From contig DKUU01000041.1 of assembly GCA_002490835.1 (NCBI GenBank), positions 467 through 48,587 of the forward strand: a stretch of DNA of 48,121 bases. The letters are read 5' to 3'. Shown piece after piece: positions 7,113 through 16,540 of this stretch. This stretch comes from Lachnospiraceae bacterium UBA7196 (GTDB taxonomy: Bacteria; Bacillota; Clostridia; Lachnospirales; Lachnospiraceae). Every line of letters begins with the position of its first letter. Positions within the stretch are counted from its first letter, which is position 1. Both the position numbers and the translations under genes were made by a program. The notes under the pieces are model-generated. The model had not been told where the DNA came from and did not search any database. It worked only from the letters and a program-made list of their open reading frames with translations.

Positions 7113-8843
7113 ATCCAGATCGTCCAGTGTATCCTTTTTGTACCCTTTTTTCTTTTTCACGGCCTTCTTCCTTCGCTTCTTTCTCTTATCTTTCAGAGGT
7201 GCTTCCCAATCGGATAACAAGTGTAATTTTTTTGCAATCTGCACCAACACTGCTCCTTTGGGAAATTCCCAGAGTTCATCTTCCGTCACACCGCCGATTA
7301 AAAGCAGGATTGCCCCATAGACGCAGACGCCCAGTGCAATGGCTATAAGCAGTACCAATCTGCTCACGGGCAGAATGAACATCAGTCCATAATATACGCC
7401 ATAGACCACCGCCCCCATCACCAGAGCGGAAAATGCGGGTTTTAAGAAGACTTTTATCACATCCAGACGGTATTCCAGATGTTTTCTCACGGATAGCTGA
7501 TTTAAAATACACATCACCAGCGAATAGATGCCATTTGCCGCCGCCAGCGCATACAGCTCCAGATCCGTATAAAACAGAAGTGCAAACAGTCCCCCCACCT
7601 GGATCACCAGCGCGATCACCGCATGAATGACCGGCGTATTGACCTTGCCGATTCCCTGCAGGATTGCGTTTGTCAGGGTGGAAAGGCTGTAGAACACAAT
7701 CGTCACGGAAAGCGCCGCCAAAAGACCGGATGCCATATCAAGCGACTCCTTCTGCGGAAAGATAAAGTGCATGATGGGTCTTGGCAGCACGGCGATCCCC
7801 ACCGCCGCCGGGATTGCGATCAGCATCGTCATCTGAATCGCCCTTGTGACCTGTCTCCTGGTCTGCCCTACCGTTCCTTTCACATAAGATGACGCCACCC
7901 CCGGAATAATCGCCGAGGACATGGCGGAAGCGATGGCAATAGGGATATTGACTACCGCCACGGCAAGTCCCGAAAAAATACCGTAGTGATTGCTCGCCAA
8001 AATCGCATCCATCTTTTTATAGTCCATGAGATAAAGATAGATGTACATGTTGACAGTCGTCGTACAGTTATAGATGAAAGTACTGAGAATAAAGGGCGTG
8101 ACAATGGTAAAGATGACCTTGAAAATCTCCCCGTAACTCTCCTCATGCCAGGTCTTATCCCGCGCCACCCTTCTTCTGATGATGCCGCCATTTAGGCGGT
8201 ACATGCCAAACATGAAAAGGAGGCCGATCAGCACGCCTGCCCCGGTGCCGAGCGCCGAACCCGCCGAGCCGTAGATGGCGCGCGTGGTATCGTCAGCGTC
8301 CGCCACCAACCCGATCAAAAGCTTCGCTGCCAAAATGCTGACCACCGCATTAAAGATCTGCTCTAAAATCTGGGAGATGGAGGTATGCACCATGGAACCG
8401 TGCGCCTGAAAAAAGCCGCGGAAAACGCCCAGAAACCCGGAAAAAAAGATGGTCGGTGACAGCACGCGAAGCGCCGTCACCGCATTGGGATTCTTCCATA
8501 CTAAATAAGGCGCTCCCACAAAGGTCAGGATCGAAGCAATACCGCCCACAATCAGGACATAAAGAAGCGCACAGACAAAAACCCTCTGTGCATTCCGATA
8601 TTCCTTAAACGCAAGCCGCTGGGCAATCACCTTGGAGATCGCCGAGGGGATGCTGTAGGAAGAAATCAATAATATAATGGTATAGAGAGTGATCGCCGCA
8701 TTGTAATATCCGTTGCCCTCGATTCCGATAATGGAAAGGAGCGGGCTTTTGTATATCAGGCCGATCACTCTGACGAGCATCCCGGCAGCTGCCAGGATGC
8801 CCGCCTGAAACACAAACGTGCTTTTCTTATTCGGACGTTCCAT
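7107..8843 (-). CDS. SpoVB/MurJ-like polysaccharide or lipid flippase
   Basis: 578 residues, about 14 hydrophobic segments, MOP/MATE superfamily, polysaccharide-biosynthesis (SpoVB/MurJ-like) branch. The N-terminus (FQAGILAAAGMLVRVIGLIYKSPL) and the segment YSIPSAISKVIAQRLA are typical of SpoVB-type proteins, which move lipid-linked cell-wall or polysaccharide precursors across the membrane. The C-terminus is a strongly basic cytoplasmic tail (KDKRKKRRKKAVKKKKGYKK) ending in an acidic DDLDL. It starts five bases after glgA and is probably translated from the same message. Substrate (spore peptidoglycan precursor, lipid II or capsule) cannot be told from sequence. Confidence 0.85.
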   Translation of the reverse strand: MERPNKKSTFVFQAGILAAAGMLVRVIGLIYKSPLLSIIGIEGNGYYNAAITLYTIILLISSYSIPSAISKVIAQRLAFKEYRNAQRVFVCALLYVLIVGGIASILTFVGAPYLVWKNPNAVTALRVLSPTIFFSGFLGVFRGFFQAHGSMVHTSISQILEQIFNAVVSILAAKLLIGLVADADDTTRAIYGSAGSALGTGAGVLIGLLFMFGMYRLNGGIIRRRVARDKTWHEESYGEIFKVIFTIVTPFILSTFIYNCTTTVNMYIYLYLMDYKKMDAILASNHYGIFSGLAVAVVNIPIAIASAMSSAIIPGVASSYVKGTVGQTRRQVTRAIQMTMLIAIPAAVGIAVLPRPIMHFIFPQKESLDMASGLLAALSVTIVFYSLSTLTNAILQGIGKVNTPVIHAVIALVIQVGGLFALLFYTDLELYALAAANGIYSLVMCILNQLSVRKHLEYRLDVIKVFLKPAFSALVMGAVVYGVYYGLMFILPVSRLVLLIAIALGVCVYGAILLLIGGVTEDELWEFPKGAVLVQIAKKLHLLSDWEAPLKDKRKKRRKKAVKKKKGYKKDTLDDLDL

Positions 8844-8848
8844 CTTTC

Positions 8849-10294
8849 CTATCCAATCAGCCAGTCATACATTTCCTGATATTTCTGTGCGGAGACATGC
8901 CACGAGAAGTCCGCAGCCATGCCCCTGTCAACGATCTTGTTCCACTCCCGCTTCTTATCGTAGAAGATATGCTCTGCGTAGCGGATGGTTCCCAGCATCT
9001 CATGGGCATTATAATTCGTAAAGCTAAAGCCGGTACCCGTACCTTCATACTCATTGTAAGGAGCAACCGTATCTTTCAGTCCGCCCGTCTCACGCACGAT
9101 CGGCACCGTGCCGTAGCGCAGGGACATCAGCTGGCTCAAGCCGCAGGGCTCAAAAAGCGACGGCATCAGGAAAGCGTCGCTGGCCGCGTAGATCTTGTGG
9201 GAAAGCGCATCCGAATAGTAGATATTCGCCGATACCTTGCCGTGATACTTCCAGTCAAAGTGGCGGAACATATTCTCGTACTGCTCCTCGCCCGTACCCA
9301 GCACCACGATCTGCACATTGTCCTGACACAGCTCATCCATGATATAAGCGATCAGATCAAAGCCCTTCTGCCCGGTCAATCTGGAAACCACGCCGATCAT
9401 CATGGTCTTGTCGTCCTGCTGCAGACCCAGTTCCTCCTGCAGGGCCCGCTTGTTCTTCACTTTTTCCTTGCGGAAATTCGCCGCATTGTACCGGAAATCT
9501 ATGTGCTTATCCGTCTCCGGATTAAATTCATCGTAATCAATACCGTTCACGATACCGCGCAGATCGCCGGCTCTCGCGCACAGCAAGCCGTTTAGGCCCT
9601 CGCCGTAGAAGGCCGTCTTGATTTCCTCCGCATAGGTATCGCTGACCGTAGTAATGGCATCCGCATAGACCAGACCGCCCTTTAAGAGGTTCGCGTCCTT
9701 GTAGGCCTCCAGCTTATCCGCCGTAAAGAAGTACCCCGGCAGGCCCGTGATCTCCTTGACTTCCTTCACGCTCCACTTACCCTGAAATTTCAGGTTATGG
9801 ATGGTCATCACGGTCTTGATGCCGCGATAGAACTCCCCGCCCTGAAAGCGCTCCTTTAAATAGACGGGGATCAGTCCCGTCTGCCAGTCGTGGCAGTGAA
9901 TCAGATCCGGTCTGAAATCAATCACCGGCAGGATACAAAGCGCCGCTTTACAGAAAAAAGCATACTTCTCAATCTCAAACAGCGCGTTATCGCTGTAAGG
10001 CTGAAAGCCGTTAAAATAACTCTCGTTATCTATAAAATAATACTTCACGCCATCCACTTCCGCCTCAAGGATGCCCACATATTCCTCTTTCCAGTGAAAA
10101 TCCATGTAGAAGTGTGTCTTGTAAGTAAGCTTATCCTTAAGCTCCTGCTTCATGCAGGTATACTTGGGCAGGATGACCCGCACATCAAAGTATCTCCTGT
10201 CAATACACTTTGGCAGGGAGCCGACCACGTCCGCTAACCCGCCCGTCTTGATAAAAGGTACGCCCTCCGACGCGACAAATAAAATTTTTTTCAT
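8849..10294 (-). CDS. glgA: Glycogen synthase (GT5)
   Basis: 481 residues, the normal GlgA length. Transfers glucose from ADP-glucose to alpha-1,4-glucan. The ADP-glucose binding motif KTGGLADVVGSLPK is at 16-29. HCHDWQTGLIPVYLK, AITTVSDTYAEEI and the C-terminal GT-B donor region with MPSLFEPCGLSQL (acidic catalytic residue) are all present. GGAGGG precedes the ATG. No other glg gene is adjacent; the downstream partner is the flippase. A possible -10 (TATACT) lies in the 109-base upstream gap, but no convincing -35. Glycogen storage in spore formers is often tied to sporulation, which fits the neighbourhood. Confidence 0.95.
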   Translation of the reverse strand: MKKILFVASEGVPFIKTGGLADVVGSLPKCIDRRYFDVRVILPKYTCMKQELKDKLTYKTHFYMDFHWKEEYVGILEAEVDGVKYYFIDNESYFNGFQPYSDNALFEIEKYAFFCKAALCILPVIDFRPDLIHCHDWQTGLIPVYLKERFQGGEFYRGIKTVMTIHNLKFQGKWSVKEVKEITGLPGYFFTADKLEAYKDANLLKGGLVYADAITTVSDTYAEEIKTAFYGEGLNGLLCARAGDLRGIVNGIDYDEFNPETDKHIDFRYNAANFRKEKVKNKRALQEELGLQQDDKTMMIGVVSRLTGQKGFDLIAYIMDELCQDNVQIVVLGTGEEQYENMFRHFDWKYHGKVSANIYYSDALSHKIYAASDAFLMPSLFEPCGLSQLMSLRYGTVPIVRETGGLKDTVAPYNEYEGTGTGFSFTNYNAHEMLGTIRYAEHIFYDKKREWNKIVDRGMAADFSWHVSAQKYQEMYDWLIG

Positions 10295-10403
10295 GACAAC
10301 CCTCCAACTGTAGCTTGCTATTCTGAATACAGGCAGTCCCTATGAACTCCTTAAACAACAGTATACAATATTTCGGGTGGCAATAAAAGGATTATTTTGA
10401 AAA

Positions 10404-10943
10404 TTAACGCCGGTACTGCAGACGAATTTTATCTGCAATCAGAGCAATGAACTCTGAGTTGGTCGGTTTCCCCTTGCCCGTATTAATGGTATAGCCGAAA
10501 AGGGCGTCGAGCGTCTCCATCCTGCCTCTGGACCATGCCACCTCGATGGCGTGACGGATCGCCCGCTCCACGCGGCTCGGCGTGGTCTGATACTTCTTGG
10601 CGATGGTGGGATAAAGGATCTTTGTGATCGAGCCAAGCATCTCCACATCCTCCACTGACATCATGATGGCTTCCCGCAGATACTGGTAACCCTTGATGTG
10701 CGCGGGCACGCCGATCTCGTGGATCATATCCGTCACATCTTTCTCCAGATCGCGCTTCTCCCTCTTTTCTTCCAAGATCGGTATCTCTGACATGTCGGTC
10801 TTATTTTCAGGCGGCTCCTGCGACATCTCCCCTGAAGGGACGGTGATCAGGATCCGAAATTCCCTGTTCGCGTTGATCAGATCGTCCAGAATTTGATTAA
10901 ACTGCTCTTTGTCCCGTCTGGACGTCACGTGTAAAGTCTCCAT
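10404..10943 (-). CDS. Spo0A C-terminal effector-domain protein lacking a receiver
   Basis: 179 residues. Residues 68-179 form a complete Spo0A_C DNA-binding domain: IHEIGVPAHIKGYQYLREAI, LGSITKILYPTIAKKY, the recognition-helix region TTPSRVERAIRHAIEVAWSR (120-139) and GKPTNSEFIALIADKIRL. This is very close to B. subtilis Spo0A. The first 67 residues are not a receiver: too short, with no conserved phospho-acceptor Asp pattern; residues 40-68 are charged and probably a linker. Full-length Spo0A has about 265 residues. AGGAGGAG precedes the ATG; a -10 TATAAT lies at 10973-10978. No receiver is encoded upstream. It could act without phosphorylation or compete with a full Spo0A encoded elsewhere. 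Confidence 0.88.
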   Translation of the reverse strand: METLHVTSRRDKEQFNQILDDLINANREFRILITVPSGEMSQEPPENKTDMSEIPILEEKREKRDLEKDVTDMIHEIGVPAHIKGYQYLREAIMMSVEDVEMLGSITKILYPTIAKKYQTTPSRVERAIRHAIEVAWSRGRMETLDALFGYTINTGKGKPTNSEFIALIADKIRLQYRR

Positions 10944-11041
10944 CTTTCTCCTCCTGTTTCCCTTTTTTTACAATTATAAAACAAGGAAGAGGGCAAAGGA
11001 ACTGTAAGGCATCGCATGACGGGCCGCAAACCGGACACTAT

Positions 11042-12748
11042 TCAGGATACATAGCCAAAACCGAGGATCGTAAATGTTTTTTCCTCCTCGCCAGCCGCCA
11101 TCCGAATGCTGACTCTGTGCCACCCTGCCTCCTTCTCCTGAATCAGGATCACGGGATTACAGTGGATCCAGCCATTGACATGGGGGTCTGCCGTAAGCTT
11201 TTTCGCCCCGTCCACAAAAACCTCAGCCCGGCCGGCGTCCAGTTCGCCGGAATCCTTAAAGATCAGCAGCAGGGCCTTACAGGTGATCTCCAGCGTAAAG
11301 TCTCCGCCCTGTTTCACCTGCCTTCCGTCATACATCCAGTTATGCGGAAATTCCGGCGTCCCCGTCAGATCCTCGTTCATCTCCACGCACTGTAACTTAT
11401 CGTCCACAAAGAGAAAGCTTCCCGGCCTCACCACCGCGCCCGCCGGCCCATCCTTTTTATCAAGCAGACGCACATCCTCAAAATCCGCGCCGATCACCGG
11501 AGCGGGAAACGGCTCCCTTGACGGTTCTGCGCTGCCGCCCTGCTCCTTCACCATCTCAAAACAATGCGCAAGGCAGTCCGCCATGATCGTGTGTCCCGCG
11601 TTGGTCGGATGGAACATATCGTAGAAAAACTGGTTTTTGGACAGCACCCTGCCCTCCCCGGCTTTTAAGCGAAACTGCGGTGATACGGCATCGAGGACGC
11701 TGACCATAGGCAGCCGGTAACGCTCTCCCACCACACCCAGCCGCTCCTGCAGGTTCCAGTCGTCCGCAAAGACAGCAAAAAGCAGCACGACCGCAGGGGC
11801 ATTCGGCAGTTTCAATATCTTGCGCACCAGACTCTCATAGCAGTTTCCTTTTGTCTCGTCGCCCTCGTCGTTCACCGCAAATTCCACCACTACAATATCA
11901 GGTGTTATTTCACCATCCCGCAAAATATCCCGTTCAAAGCGGAGCATGCCGAGTTCCGAAGGCGTACCGCCCACACCGGCCTTGACAAAATGAACGTTGT
12001 CCCCTTTGCCAAACATCTTAGCAAATTTCCGACAGGACTTATAAACATAACACTCGCTATTGATCGGTATCGCTCCGGCTCCCTGCGTGATAGAGCCGCC
12101 AATGTAAGCCAGAGTCACATCCTCGCCACGCTCAGCCTTTTCAATTGCTTTTAAGAGCCGCGCAGTGTCTCCTGTCTGCATGAGTGAGCGGGCAATCATC
12201 TCCCGATAGGCAGCGGATGCGTAGTCAATCTTCTCCTCCTGTGCCGCCTCCGGCGCATCAAATCCGTCGTTTAGGAAAAAACGTACGCTTGCCGAAGCCA
12301 CGATCTCAGGCTCCGCAAACTCAAAGCGGATCTGTCCCGGCTCCTTATCGTCGCTGCTCCACTCCTGCTCAGAGAGTACGATCCGCACCTCCGCACCGTC
12401 CGTACGCAGCGATTTCTTTATCGTGGAACCGCCGCCCAACGGATCTTTCTTTCCATACATCTGGAAGGCAAAGGCCACCTCCTTTGCGGGATCGTCCGCC
12501 TCCACGCTCACGCCGATGCTGTGCACCAGCCTGCGAAAGCCCTCCGTACTCTTCATCAGCTCAAGTTCCTCTTCATCCGTGACGTTTCCGGCGATCCGCG
12601 CGCTGTTTATCATTCTTCCCATATCCTCGTAGATAAATTGGATTCCCCGTCCGTCCGGCTGCGGCGCGCCAAATATCTCCTTTTCGCGCATAATATAAAA
12701 GAAAGGTCTCCTGCTTTCAGGGTCCTTTGGGGCTGTCGGTCCTCTCAT
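11042..12748 (-). CDS. SGNH/GDSL-type hydrolase (putative carbohydrate esterase)
   Basis: 568 residues from ATG at 12748, chosen because GGAGGAG lies nine bases before it; the frame runs 63 bases further upstream without a ribosome site. The SGNH core is central: Ser219 in YIGGSITQGAG, Asn293 in VVEFAVNDEG and Asp377/His380 in YDMFHPTNAGH. Residues 1-200 look like a beta-sandwich or binding module; residues 400-568 form a second all-beta region. No signal peptide, so probably cytoplasmic. With GH26 and GH43 genes upstream on the same strand it may deacetylate imported hemicellulose oligosaccharides; that substrate is inferred from context. Confidence 0.8.
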   Translation of the reverse strand: MRGPTAPKDPESRRPFFYIMREKEIFGAPQPDGRGIQFIYEDMGRMINSARIAGNVTDEEELELMKSTEGFRRLVHSIGVSVEADDPAKEVAFAFQMYGKKDPLGGGSTIKKSLRTDGAEVRIVLSEQEWSSDDKEPGQIRFEFAEPEIVASASVRFFLNDGFDAPEAAQEEKIDYASAAYREMIARSLMQTGDTARLLKAIEKAERGEDVTLAYIGGSITQGAGAIPINSECYVYKSCRKFAKMFGKGDNVHFVKAGVGGTPSELGMLRFERDILRDGEITPDIVVVEFAVNDEGDETKGNCYESLVRKILKLPNAPAVVLLFAVFADDWNLQERLGVVGERYRLPMVSVLDAVSPQFRLKAGEGRVLSKNQFFYDMFHPTNAGHTIMADCLAHCFEMVKEQGGSAEPSREPFPAPVIGADFEDVRLLDKKDGPAGAVVRPGSFLFVDDKLQCVEMNEDLTGTPEFPHNWMYDGRQVKQGGDFTLEITCKALLLIFKDSGELDAGRAEVFVDGAKKLTADPHVNGWIHCNPVILIQEKEAGWHRVSIRMAAGEEEKTFTILGFGYVS

Positions 12749-12790
12749 TTTTCTTCTCCTCCTCTTTCTATCGTAAGCTAAGCAAAGTGA

Positions 12791-12815
12791 AAAAATGCCC
12801 GTGCCGGACATTTTT
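12791..12815 (-). terminator. Intrinsic terminator after the chemoreceptor gene
   Basis: On the minus strand the transcript forms AAAAATGUCCG / CGGGCAUUUUU around a GCA loop. It makes 11 pairs including one U-G wobble and runs into a U tract. It ends the chemoreceptor message ahead of the SGNH gene. The pairing is better on the minus than the plus strand (C-A mismatch there). Confidence 0.75.
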
Positions 12816-12857
12816 CCACTCTGTATCTCATCATTTTGATTCCTCTGACTATTACCG

Positions 12858-14906
12858 TTATCTGCGGAATTTCCCCACGATTTCTTCTAGGTGATCCGCC
12901 ATATTCTTATTCTCCACCGACTGCTCCTGCGTTTTACCCGCAATCTCGGCGGTTGTTTCGTTCTTCTCGATAATAGTGCCGATAGCGGTCTGGTTTTCTC
13001 CCATGATCACGCTCACGTCAGCGGCGTTGTCGGAAATCTGCGCCACAGACATCTGTAAACTGCGCACCGCATCCAGCATCTCATCCAGCTTGTCTTTAAT
13101 CTCGCCGACCGCCATGCTGTAATTGGTGGATTTTTCCGCAAACCCTTTAAACTGCACCACCACATCCTGCTCGATAAAGGAGATGATGGAGTCAAAGCAG
13201 CCGTTTACGGTAGCAATGCTGTTATTGGCCTCGCCGCAGATATCCTGAATGGAAGAAGCCGTATTCTTCGAAGTCTCCGCCAGTTCCGCAATAGAGCCTG
13301 CCACCACGGCAAAGCCTTTACCGGCTTCACCCGCTCTGGCTGCCTCGATGGAGGCGTTCAGGGAAAGGAGGTTCGTCTTGCCCGCAATGCTCAAAATCTC
13401 CGCCGCCAGCTCGTTGATCTTTGTAAGATTTTTCAGTTTTTCGATTGCTTCCCCGATCGCTTCCTTCGTCTCTTCCAGCTTTGCCTCGCCGTTCTGGTAA
13501 GCATAATCAGCCTGATGCTTCATCTCGCTCGCGCTGCCGATCACCTCGCTGCTGGTGCCGACCGAAGCTTCAATGCCCTTCATGATGGTCATCATAAGCT
13601 GATTAATGCTCTCGATCTCCGCATTAACATTTTTGATCAGCGTATTGGTATTTTCCATGGAAGCCGAAAGCTCTTCCGTGACCGCAATATTATCCGAAGT
13701 ACCGTCCGCCAGAGACAGGGAGGAAATGTGCATGCTCTCCGCCTTTTCGTTCAAGGATCTGGAGCAGTCGTTCAACGTATCCGAAATAGACTGCAGCGAT
13801 CCGATCAGCCCGTCTGTAGCCGTCGCAATGCTGCCCAGCTCGTCCCCGCGCCCGGTATGCTTCCTGATTTTCGGATTGTCCGCCACATTGAAGTTCTGCA
13901 GCGCCACGATACTCTCCTCGATGGCACCCATAGGGCTTAGGAAGCCCTTGATAATCACAACGGATATGATCAGCATCACGACAAGCGCGCTGATCGAAAA
14001 GATCATCATGATCCGTTTCAGGCTCGTCGTACCGGCAAAAATCTCCGCAGCGTCGTCAGACACAATGAAAAGCCAGCCTCTGTTTGCCATATAATAATAA
14101 GTAGCGATGTTATTCTGCCCGTCTTCCTGATATTCCGTAAAGCCCATGGCATTCTCCGCTTTTCCTGCATAACTGCTGCAAAGAATCTGGAGATACTCCT
14201 CCTGTACATCCGTGCCGACCAACTCATCATCATCACAGAAGATATACTGTCCGCTCACAGCATTCACCATGCGGTACTCAGCGTTCTCCATACCCTGCAT
14301 GGTCAGGGAATCCAGAAGCTGTACCAGTCCCGTGGTGAAAACGCCGCCGCCCACCAGACCGATGGGATTTCCGTCCTCGTCAAAAACCGCACGGTACATC
14401 GATACGATCTGCTGTCCGCTGGCCGGAGATATGATGATACCCGTATTGTATACGCCGTCCGCAGCAAGCATAGCATCCTGCAAAGCCTTTAACGGATCTC
14501 CCTCTCTGGTCGTGATACCCACGACGCCGGCATTTGTATGCGCCAATACGTGGGTGTTCCACTCACTCACATAGATACCTTCCAGATTATGTACATCCGC
14601 CGAAAATTTTTCTGTGTAGGCCTGCGCCGCGGCAGTCGCCGCTTCATCCGTCGGATTTTTCAGAACAGCCTGAATCTCCCCGGCGCGGCTGTACGCAGTG
14701 AGGATATCTTCCATCTCCTGCACATAGTTCTCAATGATCCGGCTGCGTTCTTCCACCACCGTCTCCATATTGTTCGTAGTACTCTTTCTGGTATTGTTCG
14801 TAATGGCATTTCCCACGAACAGTACCATCGCCCCCATAACAACCGTCTGCATGACCAGAACGCAGATTGTTATCTTTGTCCCCAAGCCCAGCTTTCCTCG
14901 GTTCAT
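12858..14906 (-). CDS. Methyl-accepting chemotaxis protein, Cache-type sensor
   Basis: 682 residues. Transmembrane helix 1 at about 11-33, an extracellular Cache-type sensing domain at about 35-290 (with GVYNTGIIISPASGQQIVSMYR and GLVGGGVFTTGLV), and helix 2 at about 299-320. Then comes a HAMP-like segment and a long coiled-coil signalling domain whose tip reads AGKTNLLSLNASIEAARAGE and GKGFAVVAGSIAELAE. It would pass ligand binding to CheA/CheW. AGGAGG precedes the ATG, and a consensus promoter lies at 15026-15055. Lying beside glycoside hydrolases, it may sense a sugar or organic acid; ligand unknown. No C-terminal CheR-binding pentapeptide. Confidence 0.92.
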   Translation of the reverse strand: MNRGKLGLGTKITICVLVMQTVVMGAMVLFVGNAITNNTRKSTTNNMETVVEERSRIIENYVQEMEDILTAYSRAGEIQAVLKNPTDEAATAAAQAYTEKFSADVHNLEGIYVSEWNTHVLAHTNAGVVGITTREGDPLKALQDAMLAADGVYNTGIIISPASGQQIVSMYRAVFDEDGNPIGLVGGGVFTTGLVQLLDSLTMQGMENAEYRMVNAVSGQYIFCDDDELVGTDVQEEYLQILCSSYAGKAENAMGFTEYQEDGQNNIATYYYMANRGWLFIVSDDAAEIFAGTTSLKRIMMIFSISALVVMLIISVVIIKGFLSPMGAIEESIVALQNFNVADNPKIRKHTGRGDELGSIATATDGLIGSLQSISDTLNDCSRSLNEKAESMHISSLSLADGTSDNIAVTEELSASMENTNTLIKNVNAEIESINQLMMTIMKGIEASVGTSSEVIGSASEMKHQADYAYQNGEAKLEETKEAIGEAIEKLKNLTKINELAAEILSIAGKTNLLSLNASIEAARAGEAGKGFAVVAGSIAELAETSKNTASSIQDICGEANNSIATVNGCFDSIISFIEQDVVVQFKGFAEKSTNYSMAVGEIKDKLDEMLDAVRSLQMSVAQISDNAADVSVIMGENQTAIGTIIEKNETTAEIAGKTQEQSVENKNMADHLEEIVGKFRR

Positions 14907-15025
14907 CTTATGCCTCCTGTTCTGATGCGTCCCCCGTGCATCCTTTTCCTTTGTCTTATCATTGCTGTCCCACAGCGGGGAACTTTAACTTATTATGATG
15001 TCGATTGTTTCTTATCATGCCCTTA

Positions 15026-15055
15026 ATTATATCGAAAATCTTCCCTATTTGTCAA
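15026..15055 (-). promoter_or_regulatory. Perfect-hexamer sigma-A promoter of the chemoreceptor gene
   Basis: Minus strand: -35 TTGACA (15055-15050), 18-base spacer, -10 TATAAT (15031-15026); both hexamers match the consensus exactly. Predicted start near 15019, giving a leader of roughly 110 bases. The 178-base gap 14907-15084 holds this promoter; no terminator for GH43 is visible before it. Confidence 0.8.
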
Positions 15056-15084
15056 TGCGGCCAAACAGGAAAATAGTACCTTCT

Positions 15085-16482
15085 TTAGTGCAAAGAGAAG
15101 GAACGAAGACTCAGGCAGCCTCCCCCGCGGTAAGTCAGATAGATGGCCTGCTTTCCGTCTGGAATCTGCACAGGAGCGCAGGATTTTTCCCAAACATTAG
15201 AAGACGTCACCGGAATCTTTGCAAGGACCTCTCCGTCCCACGCCGTGCGCACCTCAAACACGCCGTCCCCGTAAGCCCTTGTCCAAATGCAGATCTCTGA
15301 GATCCCTTCGCAGGTAAAATACTTGAATCCGGCTGTGGCTCCGTTTTTCATATTGGCGATATAGCCCGTCTCTTCGTCGCCGTCCCTGCCATCCTGCATG
15401 ATCTTGGGAAATTCATCCCCGCCCACATAAATGGAAGGTTTGTCCGTAAAGAGATGGCAGGCCAGATAGGCAGGGTACTCTCCCTTCCCAACCAGCGGAC
15501 CGCCATTCAAGCCGCAGGACGTGATCTCCACCTGAGGAATCCGCCCGTCCGGCAAAATCTCCAGCTTCTCCGCGCAGCCCTGTCTGCTGTACCATGTGCC
15601 GTTGGTGTGCCTGTGATAAAATATGTACCATTCACCGTTTATCTCCACCATGCTGCCGTGGTTGTTAGCCCCGTAAGCCACAGGCATATCGGCCGGCTTA
15701 TAGGTATCGATGTGAAGATCGCAGTTGCTCACCAAAACGCCGCCGTAAACAAAGCCGTCCGTAGGGTCTTTGCTGGTGGCATAACACAGTTCGTGCATCA
15801 CGATGGAGGAATAGATCATATAGTAGGTATCGCCGACCTTGCGGATGGAAGCGGCCTCAAAATACTCATGCCCCTCAAATCCCGTTCCCGCACTGTACTC
15901 GCAGCCGGGAACCACGATCTTCGGCTCCTCCACGATCGTCAGCATATCGGGGCCCAGCACCGTAGCCTGCGCGCCGCTTCTGGACTTGTCACCCCTGCCG
16001 CAGAAGCCGGTGTAGAGATAGGTGCGGTCCCCCTCCGTCAGCACGCCGGGATCAAACTGCGGTTCGTCCCCTGCCCGCTCTCCAAGCCTTGTGCCGTCCG
16101 CATAATGTACGTACCCGTAAAATTCATAACGTCCGGCAGGCGTGTCGCTGACCGCCACGGACACCACGCACCCCTTATCAAGCACATAATAAAGATAGTA
16201 TCTGCCGTCCGGCCCGACCGTGACATCCGGCGCGTACAGGCACATCTTTCCTTCCTTGTTCATAGGATCTTTGTTTCTGGGATAGATCACGCCCTCATAG
16301 CGCCAGTCACCAAGATCCGTAACCGGTGCCGACCAGCAAACATAATCACCCATGCAGAATACATAGCCATTGAAGAAATCGTGGGAACCGTAGACATAGA
16401 CTCTGCCGTCAAAAACATAAGGTTCCCCGTCCGGTATGTACTCCCATGAGGGCAGATAGGGGTTAAAGGCTTGCTTTTTCAT
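15085..16482 (-). CDS. Glycoside hydrolase family 43 with C-terminal CBM6-like domain
   Basis: 465 residues. The five-bladed GH43 fold (1 to about 330) starts NPYLPSWEYIPDGEPYVFDG, with the catalytic base Asp in the PDGEP segment. The pKa-modulating Asp is in YAPDVTVGPDGRYYLYY and the acid Glu in HEYFEAASIRKVGDTYYMIY. HGSMVEINGEWYIFYHRHTN is a further family block. Residues about 375-465 resemble a CBM6 beta-sandwich (FKYFTCEGISEICIW). Typical activities are alpha-L-arabinofuranosidase or beta-xylosidase. No signal peptide, so intracellular. AAGGAG precedes the ATG; it lies 58 bases after GH26 and is probably co-transcribed with it. Confidence 0.9.
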   Translation of the reverse strand: MKKQAFNPYLPSWEYIPDGEPYVFDGRVYVYGSHDFFNGYVFCMGDYVCWSAPVTDLGDWRYEGVIYPRNKDPMNKEGKMCLYAPDVTVGPDGRYYLYYVLDKGCVVSVAVSDTPAGRYEFYGYVHYADGTRLGERAGDEPQFDPGVLTEGDRTYLYTGFCGRGDKSRSGAQATVLGPDMLTIVEEPKIVVPGCEYSAGTGFEGHEYFEAASIRKVGDTYYMIYSSIVMHELCYATSKDPTDGFVYGGVLVSNCDLHIDTYKPADMPVAYGANNHGSMVEINGEWYIFYHRHTNGTWYSRQGCAEKLEILPDGRIPQVEITSCGLNGGPLVGKGEYPAYLACHLFTDKPSIYVGGDEFPKIMQDGRDGDEETGYIANMKNGATAGFKYFTCEGISEICIWTRAYGDGVFEVRTAWDGEVLAKIPVTSSNVWEKSCAPVQIPDGKQAIYLTYRGGGCLSLRSFSLH

Positions 16483-16540
16483 ATGCTTCTCTCCTTGATA
16501 TAAATTTTTTATTTTGATTTCTTACTTATTCAGGACTTTT

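Noticed and set aside
15454..16449. Long open frame (331 codons) on the plus strand opposite GH43
   Set aside because: It is antisense to a clear GH43 gene, has no family motif or ribosome site, and arises from GC-biased codon use.
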